This document shows positions 15,513-24,289 of a stretch of 64,000 nt of DNA, piece after piece. The position numbers were made by a program, and so were the translations under genes. Within the stretch, counting starts at the first letter, position 1, and each line of letters starts with the position of its first letter. This DNA is from JADGGM01 sp027307005. Its GTDB lineage: Bacteria; Gemmatimonadota; Gemmatimonadetes; Gemmatimonadales; Gemmatimonadaceae. The notes below the pieces were generated by a model. The model was not told where the DNA came from, did no database searches, and was given only the letters and a program-made list of their open reading frames with translations. The stretch is from contig DATIEP010000026.1 of the NCBI GenBank assembly GCA_035455745.1, positions 9,960 through 73,959 on the forward strand, in the 5' to 3' direction.

Positions 15513-18215
15513 TCATCTCACCCATCCGACCGTGTCGGCGGGCCATGCCTGCACCTGCACCGTCTGCTGCATCTTGAGTTTCCCCACGTTTAGACGCACG
15601 ACGTACGGACCGGTTTCGACACGCTTCAGCTCGGCCGACGAGGTGGGGCCGCCTTTCTCCCGCGGCCGCGGCTTGTCTCGCGACAGATCCCAGGTAATGG
15701 ACTGGAGTCCCGCGTATCCGGGCGCCTTGATCGACTTCACCGTATCTCCCGCGGCCGACGTGATCGAAATGGTCACCGGCCCCGGCTGCGCATCTTTCAG
15801 CCAATAAAAAATGCGGGCGCCGCGCGGCGGGTTAGGCGCGACGTACGGGCGGCTGCCGAAACTCGGATACGTATCGGCGTAGCGGTACTGCAGCGCCGGC
15901 GCGATCGCGAACAGGTGCGCCGGCTCGGCGAGCAGCGAATCGGTCATTTCCTGGAGCGGGCCGATTTCCGCCACCCACATCCCGCGCCCGTGCGTACTCA
16001 CCACGAGCTCCTTCTGCCGGAACGATTCGGCCATTTTCTCGACCGGCACCGGCGGTAGATTCTTGCCGAAGCGCTCCCAACGCGCGCCCTTGTCCACGCT
16101 CACGTAGGCGCCGACTTCCGTGCCTAACCAGAGCAGCCGCGGATTCACGACATCTTCGAGGATCGTGTAGCTTCCGCCGTCGGCCGGCAGACCGGCCGTC
16201 GACATTGCCGTCCACGTCCTGCCGAAATCGGTGGTCGCGTACGCGTGCGGACGATAGTCGTCGCGGCTGTGGCAATCGTACGTGAGGTACGCCGTCCCAT
16301 CGGCAAACCGCGACGCGACGATCGTCGACACGAAGCAGTCCGTGGGAGCGCCTTTGGGAAAATTCGCCGTCACGTTCGCCCACGTCGTGCCCGTATCGCG
16401 CGACACCCACACCAGGCCGTCGTCGCTGCCCGTCCACAGAATGGCCGCGCTGCGCGGACTCTCGGCAATCGAAAACAGCGCATGATATGATGTATTCCCT
16501 TCTTCGGGCGCCGGGTGCTCGCGCGTCGCGCGCGTCATGTCCGGCCCGAGCACCTTCCAGTTGTCGCCGCGGTCGGTGAGGCGAATGAGATGGTTCGACC
16601 CGACGTACAACGTTGTGGGATCGTGCTGCGACAACAGCATCGGCGCGGTCCATCCCCAGGTGAACTCGTAGCCGCTTCCCTCGCCCGAATCCAGCGCCAG
16701 CGGTTTGATATCGTCCCGTTTGGACGTCCGCAGGTCGAGCCGCGACATGCTGCCGAACTGGTATTCGGCGTACACGGTGTACGGATCGTTCCACGGAATC
16801 TGGACCCACATCCCGTCGCCGCCTTCCACCGGATACCAATCCGCATCCGTCACGCCCAACGTATCGCGCGTCGCGCTCGGCCCGCACCACACGCCGTTGT
16901 CCTGCAGACCGCCGCAGATCCGGTACGGCGTCACCGAGCTGTCGACGATCACGGTATAGAACTGACCGATGGGCAGCTCCATGTGGGCCCACGCCTTGCC
17001 GCCATCGCGCGTCAGATACACGCCGCCGTCGTTGCCGAGCAGCATGTGATGGGCGTCGGCCGGATCGATCCACAGCGCGTGGTTGTCCACGTGCACGAGG
17101 TGCAGCGAATCCCGCGCGAACGTCTTGCCGCCATCCTTCGACTCGAGCATGGGAGAGAACAACACGTACACATGATCGGCGTTCGTCGGATCGGCGACGA
17201 TCGCATCATAGTAGTAGTGCGGTACCGCTTGCAGATCGTTCACCTGCGTCCACGTCGCCCCATCATCGCTCGACCGGAACACGCCGCCGTAGCGCCCCTG
17301 CTGGGGATCGGTCACGCCTTCGTCCACCTGGATCATCGCGTACACGGTATGCGGGTCGGCGGCCGTCACCGACAACCCGATACGGCCCATGTTGCCGGTG
17401 GGCAGCCCGTTGTGCCGCGCCTGATCCGTTAGGCGCTGCCAGGTGCGACCGCCGTCCGCCGTGCGATAGATGCCGCTCCCGGCGCCGACGCCCTGCATGT
17501 GCGACCCGCCCCAGCGCACGCGATGCCACGCCGCGGCGTACAGCACGTCGGGATTCCCGGGCGCCATCACCAGGTCCACGAACCCCGTGCTGTCATCGAC
17601 GAACAAGACTTTGCTCCACGTCGTCCCGCCATCGGTGGTCTTGAACACGCCGCGCTCTGCGTTAGTCCCCCACAGATGGCCGAGCGCCGCCACGTAGACG
17701 GTGTTGGGATCGCGCGGATCGATCACGATCTTCCCGATCGCCCTCGTGTCGGCGAGGCCCATGTGGTGCCACGTGCGTCCACCGTCCGTGGACTTGTGCA
17801 CGCCGTTGCCCCACGACTGCGACCGCAGGCTGTTCTTTTCGCCGGTGCCCACCCACACCACGTTCGTGTCCGATGGCGCAACCTCGATGTCGCCGATGGT
17901 CGTGACGCCCAGCGAGTCGCCGACCTCGCGCCACGTGATGCCGTCGTTGCTCGTCTTCCACACGCCGCCGCCGGCAGCGCCAACGTACATCGTGTTGTGA
18001 TATGGGGTCGGCACGGCGAACGCCGTCACGCGTCCGCTGTAGGCGGCCGGACCGATCGATCGCAGACTGAATCCGTGCAGAAATTCATCGAACGGCCCGG
18101 ACGCAGCCGTGTCCGCTGGAGTTGGGCGCGACTGCCGTCGCGGTTTCTGTGCCGCCGCGGCAGATGCGCTCAGCAGTGCCGCGGCCAACACGACCGCACA
18201 ACGCGTTGTGGTCAT
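15513..18215 (-). CDS. Large secreted BNR/VPS10-type beta-propeller protein
   Basis: A 900-residue secreted protein with a signal peptide (about 1-22, ending ASAAAAQ). Many repeats of the BNR/Asp-box type follow (STDGGRTW, TTDGGTTW, TADGGRTW, SSDDGATW, SRDTGTTW), making one or two beta-propellers over about 45-790. The C-terminal 110 residues form an Ig-like/FlgD-like strand domain. Such proteins are annotated as VPS10, sortilin or sialidase-like, but no sialidase active-site Arg triad is evident, so hydrolase activity should not be assumed. The ATG at 18215 begins the signal peptide; no good ribosome site is visible. It lies three bases upstream of the LicC-LicD gene, so the two may be co-transcribed. 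Confidence 0.85.
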   Translation of the reverse strand: MTTTRCAVVLAAALLSASAAAAQKPRRQSRPTPADTAASGPFDEFLHGFSLRSIGPAAYSGRVTAFAVPTPYHNTMYVGAAGGGVWKTSNDGITWREVGDSLGVTTIGDIEVAPSDTNVVWVGTGEKNSLRSQSWGNGVHKSTDGGRTWHHMGLADTRAIGKIVIDPRDPNTVYVAALGHLWGTNAERGVFKTTDGGTTWSKVLFVDDSTGFVDLVMAPGNPDVLYAAAWHRVRWGGSHMQGVGAGSGIYRTADGGRTWQRLTDQARHNGLPTGNMGRIGLSVTAADPHTVYAMIQVDEGVTDPQQGRYGGVFRSSDDGATWTQVNDLQAVPHYYYDAIVADPTNADHVYVLFSPMLESKDGGKTFARDSLHLVHVDNHALWIDPADAHHMLLGNDGGVYLTRDGGKAWAHMELPIGQFYTVIVDSSVTPYRICGGLQDNGVWCGPSATRDTLGVTDADWYPVEGGDGMWVQIPWNDPYTVYAEYQFGSMSRLDLRTSKRDDIKPLALDSGEGSGYEFTWGWTAPMLLSQHDPTTLYVGSNHLIRLTDRGDNWKVLGPDMTRATREHPAPEEGNTSYHALFSIAESPRSAAILWTGSDDGLVWVSRDTGTTWANVTANFPKGAPTDCFVSTIVASRFADGTAYLTYDCHSRDDYRPHAYATTDFGRTWTAMSTAGLPADGGSYTILEDVVNPRLLWLGTEVGAYVSVDKGARWERFGKNLPPVPVEKMAESFRQKELVVSTHGRGMWVAEIGPLQEMTDSLLAEPAHLFAIAPALQYRYADTYPSFGSRPYVAPNPPRGARIFYWLKDAQPGPVTISITSAAGDTVKSIKAPGYAGLQSITWDLSRDKPRPREKGGPTSSAELKRVETGPYVVRLNVGKLKMQQTVQVQAWPADTVGWVR

Positions 18216-18442
18216 CGTTGTCGAATGGAGGAAAGGAGACGGGATCGGTGGCGGGAGAGTAATAGCGCCGTGCTCAGGCTCTTGCAACGCGCGCCCACCG
18301 ATTCTCGGGCGTTCTCCACCGCCGGCGGTCGGCCTCTGGCCGGGAAGACCCTTATCCCTCGGGTTCACGTTCGTTATCCTTTGATCCTTCGCGAGGACAT
18401 CAGCGCGTGCTTCCCCGCCTCCCAGGACCTTCGTCCGCACAC

Positions 18443-19645
18443 ATGCGCTCGATCGCTCGAGTCCTATCGCACGGCACCGGGCAGTGCTTCCGCGTTGCAC
18501 TGCTCGCCACCCTCGCATTCGCCCGCGCGCCACATGCGCAGGAGCCCCGAGTCCGTGCGCGCGCGTTGGGCGTCAAACCCGGGATCTTTCAACCCGGCCC
18601 GCTCGACGGAATCACCGACGTGCGCGGCGTGCTCGTTGGGCAGGTGACCATCGTGCAGGGCGACTCGGTGCACACCGGCGTGACGGCGATCCTGCCGCAC
18701 GCCGGCAACATGTTCCTCGACCGCGTGCCCGCAGCCGTCTACGTGGGCAACGCGTTCGGCAAGCTCGTCGGCGCCACCCAGGTCAACGAGTTAGGCGAGC
18801 TCGAGACGCCGATTCTCCTCACGTGCACGCTCTGCGTCTGGCGCGCCGCGGACGCGCTCGTCGCCGAGATGCTCGCCCAACCAGGCATGCAAGGCGTCGT
18901 GTCCATCAACCCCGTGGTCGGTGAGACCAACGACGGCTGGCTCAATGCCATTCGCTCCCGCCCCATCACGCCCGGCGATGTGCACCGCGCGCTCGCCGCG
19001 GCCTCGAGCGGACCCGTCGCCGAGGGCAGCGTCGGCGCCGGCGCCGGCACACGCGCATTCGGCTGGAAAGGCGGCATCGGAACGGCCTCGCGCGTTCTTC
19101 CGCGCTCGCTCGGCGGCTACACCGTCGGCGTGCTCGTGCAGAGCAACTTCGGCGGCGTGCTCCAGGTACTCGGCGCTCCCGTTGGGCGAGAGTTAGGCAG
19201 CTACTCGTTCAAGCACGACGTGGCCGCCGAGCGCGGCGACGGCTCCATCATGATCGTCGTCGCCACCGATGCGCCGCTGTCCGATCGCAACATCACACGG
19301 CTCGCCGCGCGCGCCATGTCCGGACTCGCGCGCACCGGATCGGACGAAGCGAACGGCTCCGGCGACTACGTGATCGCGTTCTCGACCGACGAGCAGGTGC
19401 GTCGACACGTCACGCTGCCCGAGGCCGGCGCCGCGCCCCCGCCCCCGGCGCCGCGCCCAACGGAAGACCTCTCCAACGACGACATGTCGCCGCTCTTCGA
19501 AGCGGTGATCGAGGCGACCGAGGAAGCGATCTACGATTCCATGTTCATGGCCACGACGGTCACGAGCAACGGCCACACGGTGGAAGCGATCCCGCTGGAC
19601 AGCGTGCGCGCCATCCTCATCAAGTACGGCGTCGCCCAACGCTGA
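18443..19645 (+). CDS. P1-family peptidase (DmpA / L-aminopeptidase-D-esterase type)
   Basis: A 400-residue N-terminal-nucleophile hydrolase. The precursor is expected to cleave itself before a Ser to give two subunits; the best candidate nucleophile is in GDGSIMIVVATDAPL, matching the conserved block of DmpA and BapA. Other family segments are GITDVRGVLVGQVT near the start and GVVSINPVVGETNDGWLN in the middle. The first 30 residues look like a signal peptide, so it acts in the periplasm on peptides with an N-terminal D-, beta- or small L-residue. The ATG at 18443 is favoured over the GTG at 18407. A Pro/Ala-rich insert lies near residue 335. Confidence 0.9.
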   Translation: MRSIARVLSHGTGQCFRVALLATLAFARAPHAQEPRVRARALGVKPGIFQPGPLDGITDVRGVLVGQVTIVQGDSVHTGVTAILPHAGNMFLDRVPAAVYVGNAFGKLVGATQVNELGELETPILLTCTLCVWRAADALVAEMLAQPGMQGVVSINPVVGETNDGWLNAIRSRPITPGDVHRALAAASSGPVAEGSVGAGAGTRAFGWKGGIGTASRVLPRSLGGYTVGVLVQSNFGGVLQVLGAPVGRELGSYSFKHDVAAERGDGSIMIVVATDAPLSDRNITRLAARAMSGLARTGSDEANGSGDYVIAFSTDEQVRRHVTLPEAGAAPPPPAPRPTEDLSNDDMSPLFEAVIEATEEAIYDSMFMATTVTSNGHTVEAIPLDSVRAILIKYGVAQR

Positions 19646-19694
19646 CCTCGGCGCCCAGCGAGTTGCCTGCGCGCTGCTGGCTTCGCCAGACCGC

Positions 19695-20672
19695 CTAGCG
19701 TCCCGAGACGATCACCGCACCGTTCTTGGCGTCCAACGTCCACCGGGCCAGGCGCAGGTATCGTTGGACATCGGGATGGCCGATCGGAAACACCGTCTCG
19801 GTCTTGACCACGAACGTGCCCCGCTCCGTCACCAGCGTCGGGATGCGAAACCCGCCTGTATTCGCGCCGATGTCGCCGGAGCGGCGCAGGAGCATCCGTC
19901 CGGCCACCGGATCGAACGTGGGCGCCAGCGATGCGAGCACATCCAGTCCGATCACGGCGCCATCGCGGGCGTGCCGCGGCTCGAAGCGGACCGGCACGTT
20001 GGTCATGGTGAACGCGCCTAACCGGATGGCGAGCGCGACGCCCGCCACGTCGGCTGCGCGTCGCGCGCCGCGCGAGGCGAACCGGCGCAGCTCCCGGCGC
20101 TGCATCCACGACGGGTCGAGCACGAGGCCGTGCACGCGCGCATCGATCGCCGCGAGCACCGAATCGGCGCCTAACCGGAGCACGACCTGCCCGAGGAGGT
20201 GGCTGTCGCTCACGCGGTACGGCACCCACGCCGAATCCGGCCCCACCGCCGACGGCCGATGATCGCCCAACCACTCGGCCCGCGCGCGCTCGGCGTAGGG
20301 CAACGGCGATGCCGGCAGCGACGCGAGCGCCTGATAGTCGCCCAACGCCTCGTACACTGGCGCGAGCGCGCGCGCGACGACGCCGGGGTCGCCCCCGAAG
20401 TACCGCGCCTCTTCCATCAACACCGCGCCGACGCGCAGCGCGCCGCGCGCCGCGAGGTACTTGCCTAACGCAAGGCGCGCGGACGGATCGTGCGAGTCCA
20501 TCCGCACGGCGCGGTAGTACAGCGACTCTGCCGAGAACACGCGGCCGGCGATGAGGAGCGTGTCGGCGTGCGCGATGAGCGCCGCCTCCTGCGCCGGCGC
20601 ACGCCCTGCGCCCAACACGAGGCACACCGCCGCCGCGATGCACGAGCCGACCCGGGAACGTCTCACGTACAC
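19695..20672 (-). CDS. Secreted TPR plus retropepsin-like protein with altered active site
   Basis: A 325-residue protein with a signal peptide, a TPR-like helical half (HADTLLIAGRVFSAESLYYRAV) and a C-terminal retropepsin-like barrel. The second half of the barrel is clear (VIGLDVLASLAPTFDPVAGRMLLR). At the position where the catalytic Asp-Thr-Gly should appear, the sequence is LAAIDARVHGLVL. Asp is kept, but Thr-Gly is replaced by Ala-Arg. Activity as an aspartic protease is therefore doubtful, and it may serve as a binding domain. The start is a GTG at 20672. Same strand and 31 bp downstream of the PQQ dehydrogenase. Confidence 0.7.
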   Translation of the reverse strand: MYVRRSRVGSCIAAAVCLVLGAGRAPAQEAALIAHADTLLIAGRVFSAESLYYRAVRMDSHDPSARLALGKYLAARGALRVGAVLMEEARYFGGDPGVVARALAPVYEALGDYQALASLPASPLPYAERARAEWLGDHRPSAVGPDSAWVPYRVSDSHLLGQVVLRLGADSVLAAIDARVHGLVLDPSWMQRRELRRFASRGARRAADVAGVALAIRLGAFTMTNVPVRFEPRHARDGAVIGLDVLASLAPTFDPVAGRMLLRRSGDIGANTGGFRIPTLVTERGTFVVKTETVFPIGHPDVQRYLRLARWTLDAKNGAVIVSGR

Positions 20673-20703
20673 GGACGCGACGCTCGACGCTCCAGTAACG
20701 CCG

Positions 20704-21855
20704 TCAATGCGACACGCGATAGATGGCGTTCGCCAGGTCGTCGCTCACCAGCACCGAGCCATCCCGGTACACCATCACGTCCACCGGCCGTCCCCAGCGG
20801 CTGCCGTCCGGCCGCTGCCAGCCGGCGACGAAATCCTCGTACGACGCCGGCAGCCCGTTGGCGATGCGCACCCGCACGACTTTGGCGCCCGTCGGCACGT
20901 CCCGATCCCACGACCCGTGGAACGCCACGAGCAGATCCCCGCGATACTCCGCCGGGAACTCGGTCGCGCCGGCGAGAAACGCAATGCCTAACGGCGCCGA
21001 GTGCGCCTGCATCTCGAGCGCGGCGGGAATCGTCGGCGCGCAGCGCGCCGCGTCGTTGTACTCCGGGTTGGGCACCGCCCGACCACTATCCGAGTAGCAA
21101 TACGGCCATCCGTAGTCGCCGCCCGAATGCAGGATGTTGATCTCCTCCGGCGGCAGATTCTGATGGTCCGGCGGCAGATTGTCCCGCTCGTTCTGCGACA
21201 CCCAGATGTCGTTGGTTACCGGATTCACCGCCATTCCCACCGCGTTGCGAAGGCCGAACGCGAATCGCTGTCCGTGGTTGCCATCGGCATCGAAACGCAT
21301 CACCGATGCGCGCTCGGAGTCCGTTTCGACGCAGAGATTGCACGTCGAGCCGATCGAGACGTACATCATGCTGTCCGGTCCGAAGACGATCGTTCGCGTC
21401 CAATGCCCGTCGCCGCCCGAAATCCGCGTCAGCATCTCCGGCGCGCCGACCGCGCGGCCGTCAGCGCCTAACCGAACCCGAACGATGGTGCCGCTGTTGG
21501 CGATGTAGAGGTATCCGCCGTGGAACGCGAGGCCGTGCGGACGGTCGAGATCGCTCACCGCGGTCGCCACGCTGTCCGCGACACCATCGCCATTCACGTC
21601 CCACACGCGCACCACGTTCCCGGCGGCCGGCTCGCTCGCGTACACGGCGCCATCGGCGCCGAGCGCCATGAATCGCACGCCGGGCAGGTCGCGTGCGAAG
21701 TAGCTGACCTGGAATCCCGTCGGGACCGTCAGCTGGCCCGCGAGCGCCGTGCTCGTGCTGTCGACGGGCGACGTCGGCGACGCCGCGCGATCCTGCGTCG
21801 AACACGCCGTGACCGCCGCAAACACGATGCCAACGATGCACCGCCACCACCACAT
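20704..21855 (-). CDS. PQQ-dependent sugar dehydrogenase-like lipoprotein
   Basis: A 383-residue six-bladed propeller of the soluble glucose/aldose sugar dehydrogenase (GdhB/Asd/YliI) family. These oxidise sugars with PQQ in the periplasm. The N-terminus has a lipobox (FAAVTAC), so it should be membrane-anchored. Family blocks include RPHGLAFHGGYLYIAN with the expected catalytic His, FAFGLRNAVGMAVNP, GGDYGWPYCY and LVAFHGSWDRDVPTG. No PQQ synthesis genes lie in the window. Close packing with E1 alpha upstream (24 bp) suggests one transcript. Confidence 0.9.
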   Translation of the reverse strand: MWWWRCIVGIVFAAVTACSTQDRAASPTSPVDSTSTALAGQLTVPTGFQVSYFARDLPGVRFMALGADGAVYASEPAAGNVVRVWDVNGDGVADSVATAVSDLDRPHGLAFHGGYLYIANSGTIVRVRLGADGRAVGAPEMLTRISGGDGHWTRTIVFGPDSMMYVSIGSTCNLCVETDSERASVMRFDADGNHGQRFAFGLRNAVGMAVNPVTNDIWVSQNERDNLPPDHQNLPPEEINILHSGGDYGWPYCYSDSGRAVPNPEYNDAARCAPTIPAALEMQAHSAPLGIAFLAGATEFPAEYRGDLLVAFHGSWDRDVPTGAKVVRVRIANGLPASYEDFVAGWQRPDGSRWGRPVDVMVYRDGSVLVSDDLANAIYRVSH

Positions 21856-21879
21856 GCTGCCTCCCGCACCGACCTTCCG

Positions 21880-23010
21880 TTAGGACCCGCCCGTCGCGTA
21901 CACGCCGTCGATGGCGCTCGACCCCGCCGGCATGCGCTGCGCCCGGCTCTCCAATGCGTCCGCCTCGCCGCGCTCCACTTCTGCCGCCGCGTCGGCCGCG
22001 AGCTCGGCGAGACGGGCGCGCGAGACACCCGAATCGCACAAGTACTCCTCGTAGAGCGCGACCGGATCGCGCCTCCCCCACGATGAAAACAGCGAAGGCG
22101 GGAACGTGTGCCGCGCCTCCGCCTCATCGTGGGTCGCGTGACCGCCCATCCGGAACGTTTCCGCCACGAGCAGCGCCGGCCCCTCGCCGTTCCGGCATCG
22201 TGTCACAGCCAACACCGCCGCCGCGTACGCATCGAGCACGTTGTTGCCGTCGAACACGCCGCCCCACATCCCGTACGCCTTGGGCCAGTCGGCGAAGTTT
22301 CCGCGGCCCGCCGCGGCATGGTGCTGCTCGAGCCGCGTGCCTAACGCCACCTGGTTGTTCTGGATGATGAACACCGCCGGCGCGCCCTGCACCGCCGCGA
22401 AGTTGAGCCCTTCGTGCGCGACACCGGCCTTGGTGCTGCCGTCGCCGATCCACGTCATCGCCACCGCGTCCTGCCCGCGCAGCCGGAACGACAGCGCGAT
22501 GCCCGTCACCACCGGCACGATGTCGCCCACGTGGCTGATCGGCGCCAGCACGCCCTTCGACAGATCGCCGTAGTGCCCATCGCGCCCGTGCGACGGTCCG
22601 TCCATCGTGCCCATGTACGCGCGCAGCGTGTCGGCCACTGACATGCCTAACTCCAGACACGCGCCGCCATTCCGGATCATCGGGGCGGCCACGTCGCGTT
22701 GCGCGGCGCGCCCGGCATCGGCGCCGCGCCTGAGCGCGTGCACGGGACCAATGGTCGACGCCTCCTCGCCAGTGCCTAACCACGCCTTGGAAATCACGCC
22801 CTGCCGCACCATCCGCTTGAGCGCGACATCCGTCAACCGGTTGCGCACCAGTCCGCGATAGAGCGAGAGCCGGCTCTCTTCATTCAGCGCAGCCACCACC
22901 GCCGCGCGCGACGCATCCCGCGCAATGGTCTCGCGATACGCGTCGACGTCCTCGTCGACGCGCGTCCACGCCGTGTACTCCGGCGGATCGAAAGCTGCAA
23001 AACGTTGCAT
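21880..23010 (-). CDS. 2-oxoacid dehydrogenase E1 component, alpha subunit
   Basis: A 376-residue thiamine-diphosphate E1 alpha of the pyruvate / branched-chain 2-oxoacid dehydrogenase type. The cofactor motif is WIGDGSTKAG followed by IIQNNQVALG. The phosphorylation-loop region is represented by TFRMGGHATHDEAE. An alpha-only gene needs an E1 beta, which is not in the window; E2 and E3 genes lie 10 kb away on the other strand and could complete the complex. The ATG at 23010 is preceded by a 9-bp hairpin (23025-23044) in the leader that might mask the ribosome site. Specificity for pyruvate versus branched-chain acids is not decidable here. Confidence 0.88.
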   Translation of the reverse strand: MQRFAAFDPPEYTAWTRVDEDVDAYRETIARDASRAAVVAALNEESRLSLYRGLVRNRLTDVALKRMVRQGVISKAWLGTGEEASTIGPVHALRRGADAGRAAQRDVAAPMIRNGGACLELGMSVADTLRAYMGTMDGPSHGRDGHYGDLSKGVLAPISHVGDIVPVVTGIALSFRLRGQDAVAMTWIGDGSTKAGVAHEGLNFAAVQGAPAVFIIQNNQVALGTRLEQHHAAAGRGNFADWPKAYGMWGGVFDGNNVLDAYAAAVLAVTRCRNGEGPALLVAETFRMGGHATHDEAEARHTFPPSLFSSWGRRDPVALYEEYLCDSGVSRARLAELAADAAAEVERGEADALESRAQRMPAGSSAIDGVYATGGS

Positions 23011-23143
23011 ATGATGAAGTTAGAGGCGGACGCCCGCGTCCGCCAACGCTCGAGGCAGCGCGGCGCCCGTCCCCGTCGAACCAATCAGCCGTTTTCATGC
23101 CGCGCGACCATGCAGCCGGCGGCAATGCGCGCACCCCGGATGG

Positions 23144-24289
23144 TCAGCGCTCTCGGGCGGCCGACGCGAATGCCGAAGCGAACAGCGGCGCCGTCGCGTA
23201 CCGGTCTCCCGGATCCCGGGCCAGACTCCGCAGCAGCACCTTCTCCACCGCCGCCGAAAAGCCGAGCTCGGGACGCATCACCCGCAGCGGTGTGGGATCG
23301 CCCTTGAGCCGCGCGATCATCATGTCCTGCTGCGTCTTGCCCGAGAAGGGCAGCTGCCCCGTGAGCAGCTCGTACGTCATGAGGCCGAGCGAGTAGATGT
23401 CGCTCCGCGCATCGAGGGCCTTGCCGCGCAATTGTTCGGGGCTCATGAACTCCGGCGTGCCCAACACGATCCCCGTCGCCGTCAGCTTGCGCACTTCGGC
23501 GCCCACGCGTCGTTCCTTCGCCAGCCCGAAGTCCATCACCACCGCCCGCGTCGTGCCATCGGGCCGCGGGCACAGCATCACGTTCTCCGGCTTCAAATCC
23601 CGGTGCACGATGCCGAGCTCGTGGGCCACGTGCAGCCCCGCGGCGATCTCCGACACGAACTGGGACACGACGCCTAACGCAAGCTGTCCTTCGCGGATCG
23701 CGCGGTCGCACAGCAGCTCGCCGTCCATGAACGGCATCATGACGTACACCATGCCGCCCGGTACTTCGCCTAACCGAATGATGTGGCAGACGTTGGGGTG
23801 CGCCAGCTTGCCGCCCAGCTCGGCCTCCCGCCTGAGGCGCGCCATCGCGTTGTCGTCCCGGCTCAACGCGGGCGACAACATCTTGATCGCCAGCTTATCG
23901 CCGGTCTTCGTGTCCGTCGCCCGATACACGAACGACATCCCGCCCTCGCCCACCTTCTCCTCGATCCGATACCGTCCGTCCAACGTCTGCCCAACGAGCT
24001 GCGCCAGCTCCGCCGCCGGCTCGCGAACGTCCGTCGCCGGCACTGCGCTCGCTGCCGACGACGATCGCGATCGCCTGCTGTGACGCGCCGCCCGCGCCTC
24101 CTCCGGATGCACCGGCTCGAAGACCCGCGCGTGCGACGGCGCCCGCCCCGGCGCCTCGGCCGGCCGAGCCGGCGGCGCCGGCGGCGCCGGAATCGACACG
24201 CTTTCGAGGCGCGTCCCGTCGCGTGTGCAGAAGCGCGCCTCCTCGGGATAGGTCGCGCCGCACGTCGGACAGTACGTGCCCTGTGTCAC
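23144..24289 (-). CDS. Ser/Thr protein kinase with N-terminal zinc ribbon
   Basis: A 381-residue Hanks-type kinase. A zinc ribbon (CPTCG ... ARFCTRDG, residues 7-25) is followed by a Pro/Ala-rich linker and the kinase domain from about 104. Catalytic features are complete: GEGGMSFVY glycine loop, Lys136 in AIK, Asp231 in HRDLKPEN and DFG at 253-255. No membrane helix is present, so it is cytoplasmic, unlike the PknB class. The start is a GTG overlapping the stop of the diguanylate cyclase gene (GTGA), so both are made together. The same frame stays open far upstream, but that is the cyclase gene read out of frame. Confidence 0.93.
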   Translation of the reverse strand: MTQGTYCPTCGATYPEEARFCTRDGTRLESVSIPAPPAPPARPAEAPGRAPSHARVFEPVHPEEARAARHSRRSRSSSAASAVPATDVREPAAELAQLVGQTLDGRYRIEEKVGEGGMSFVYRATDTKTGDKLAIKMLSPALSRDDNAMARLRREAELGGKLAHPNVCHIIRLGEVPGGMVYVMMPFMDGELLCDRAIREGQLALGVVSQFVSEIAAGLHVAHELGIVHRDLKPENVMLCPRPDGTTRAVVMDFGLAKERRVGAEVRKLTATGIVLGTPEFMSPEQLRGKALDARSDIYSLGLMTYELLTGQLPFSGKTQQDMMIARLKGDPTPLRVMRPELGFSAAVEKVLLRSLARDPGDRYATAPLFASAFASAARER

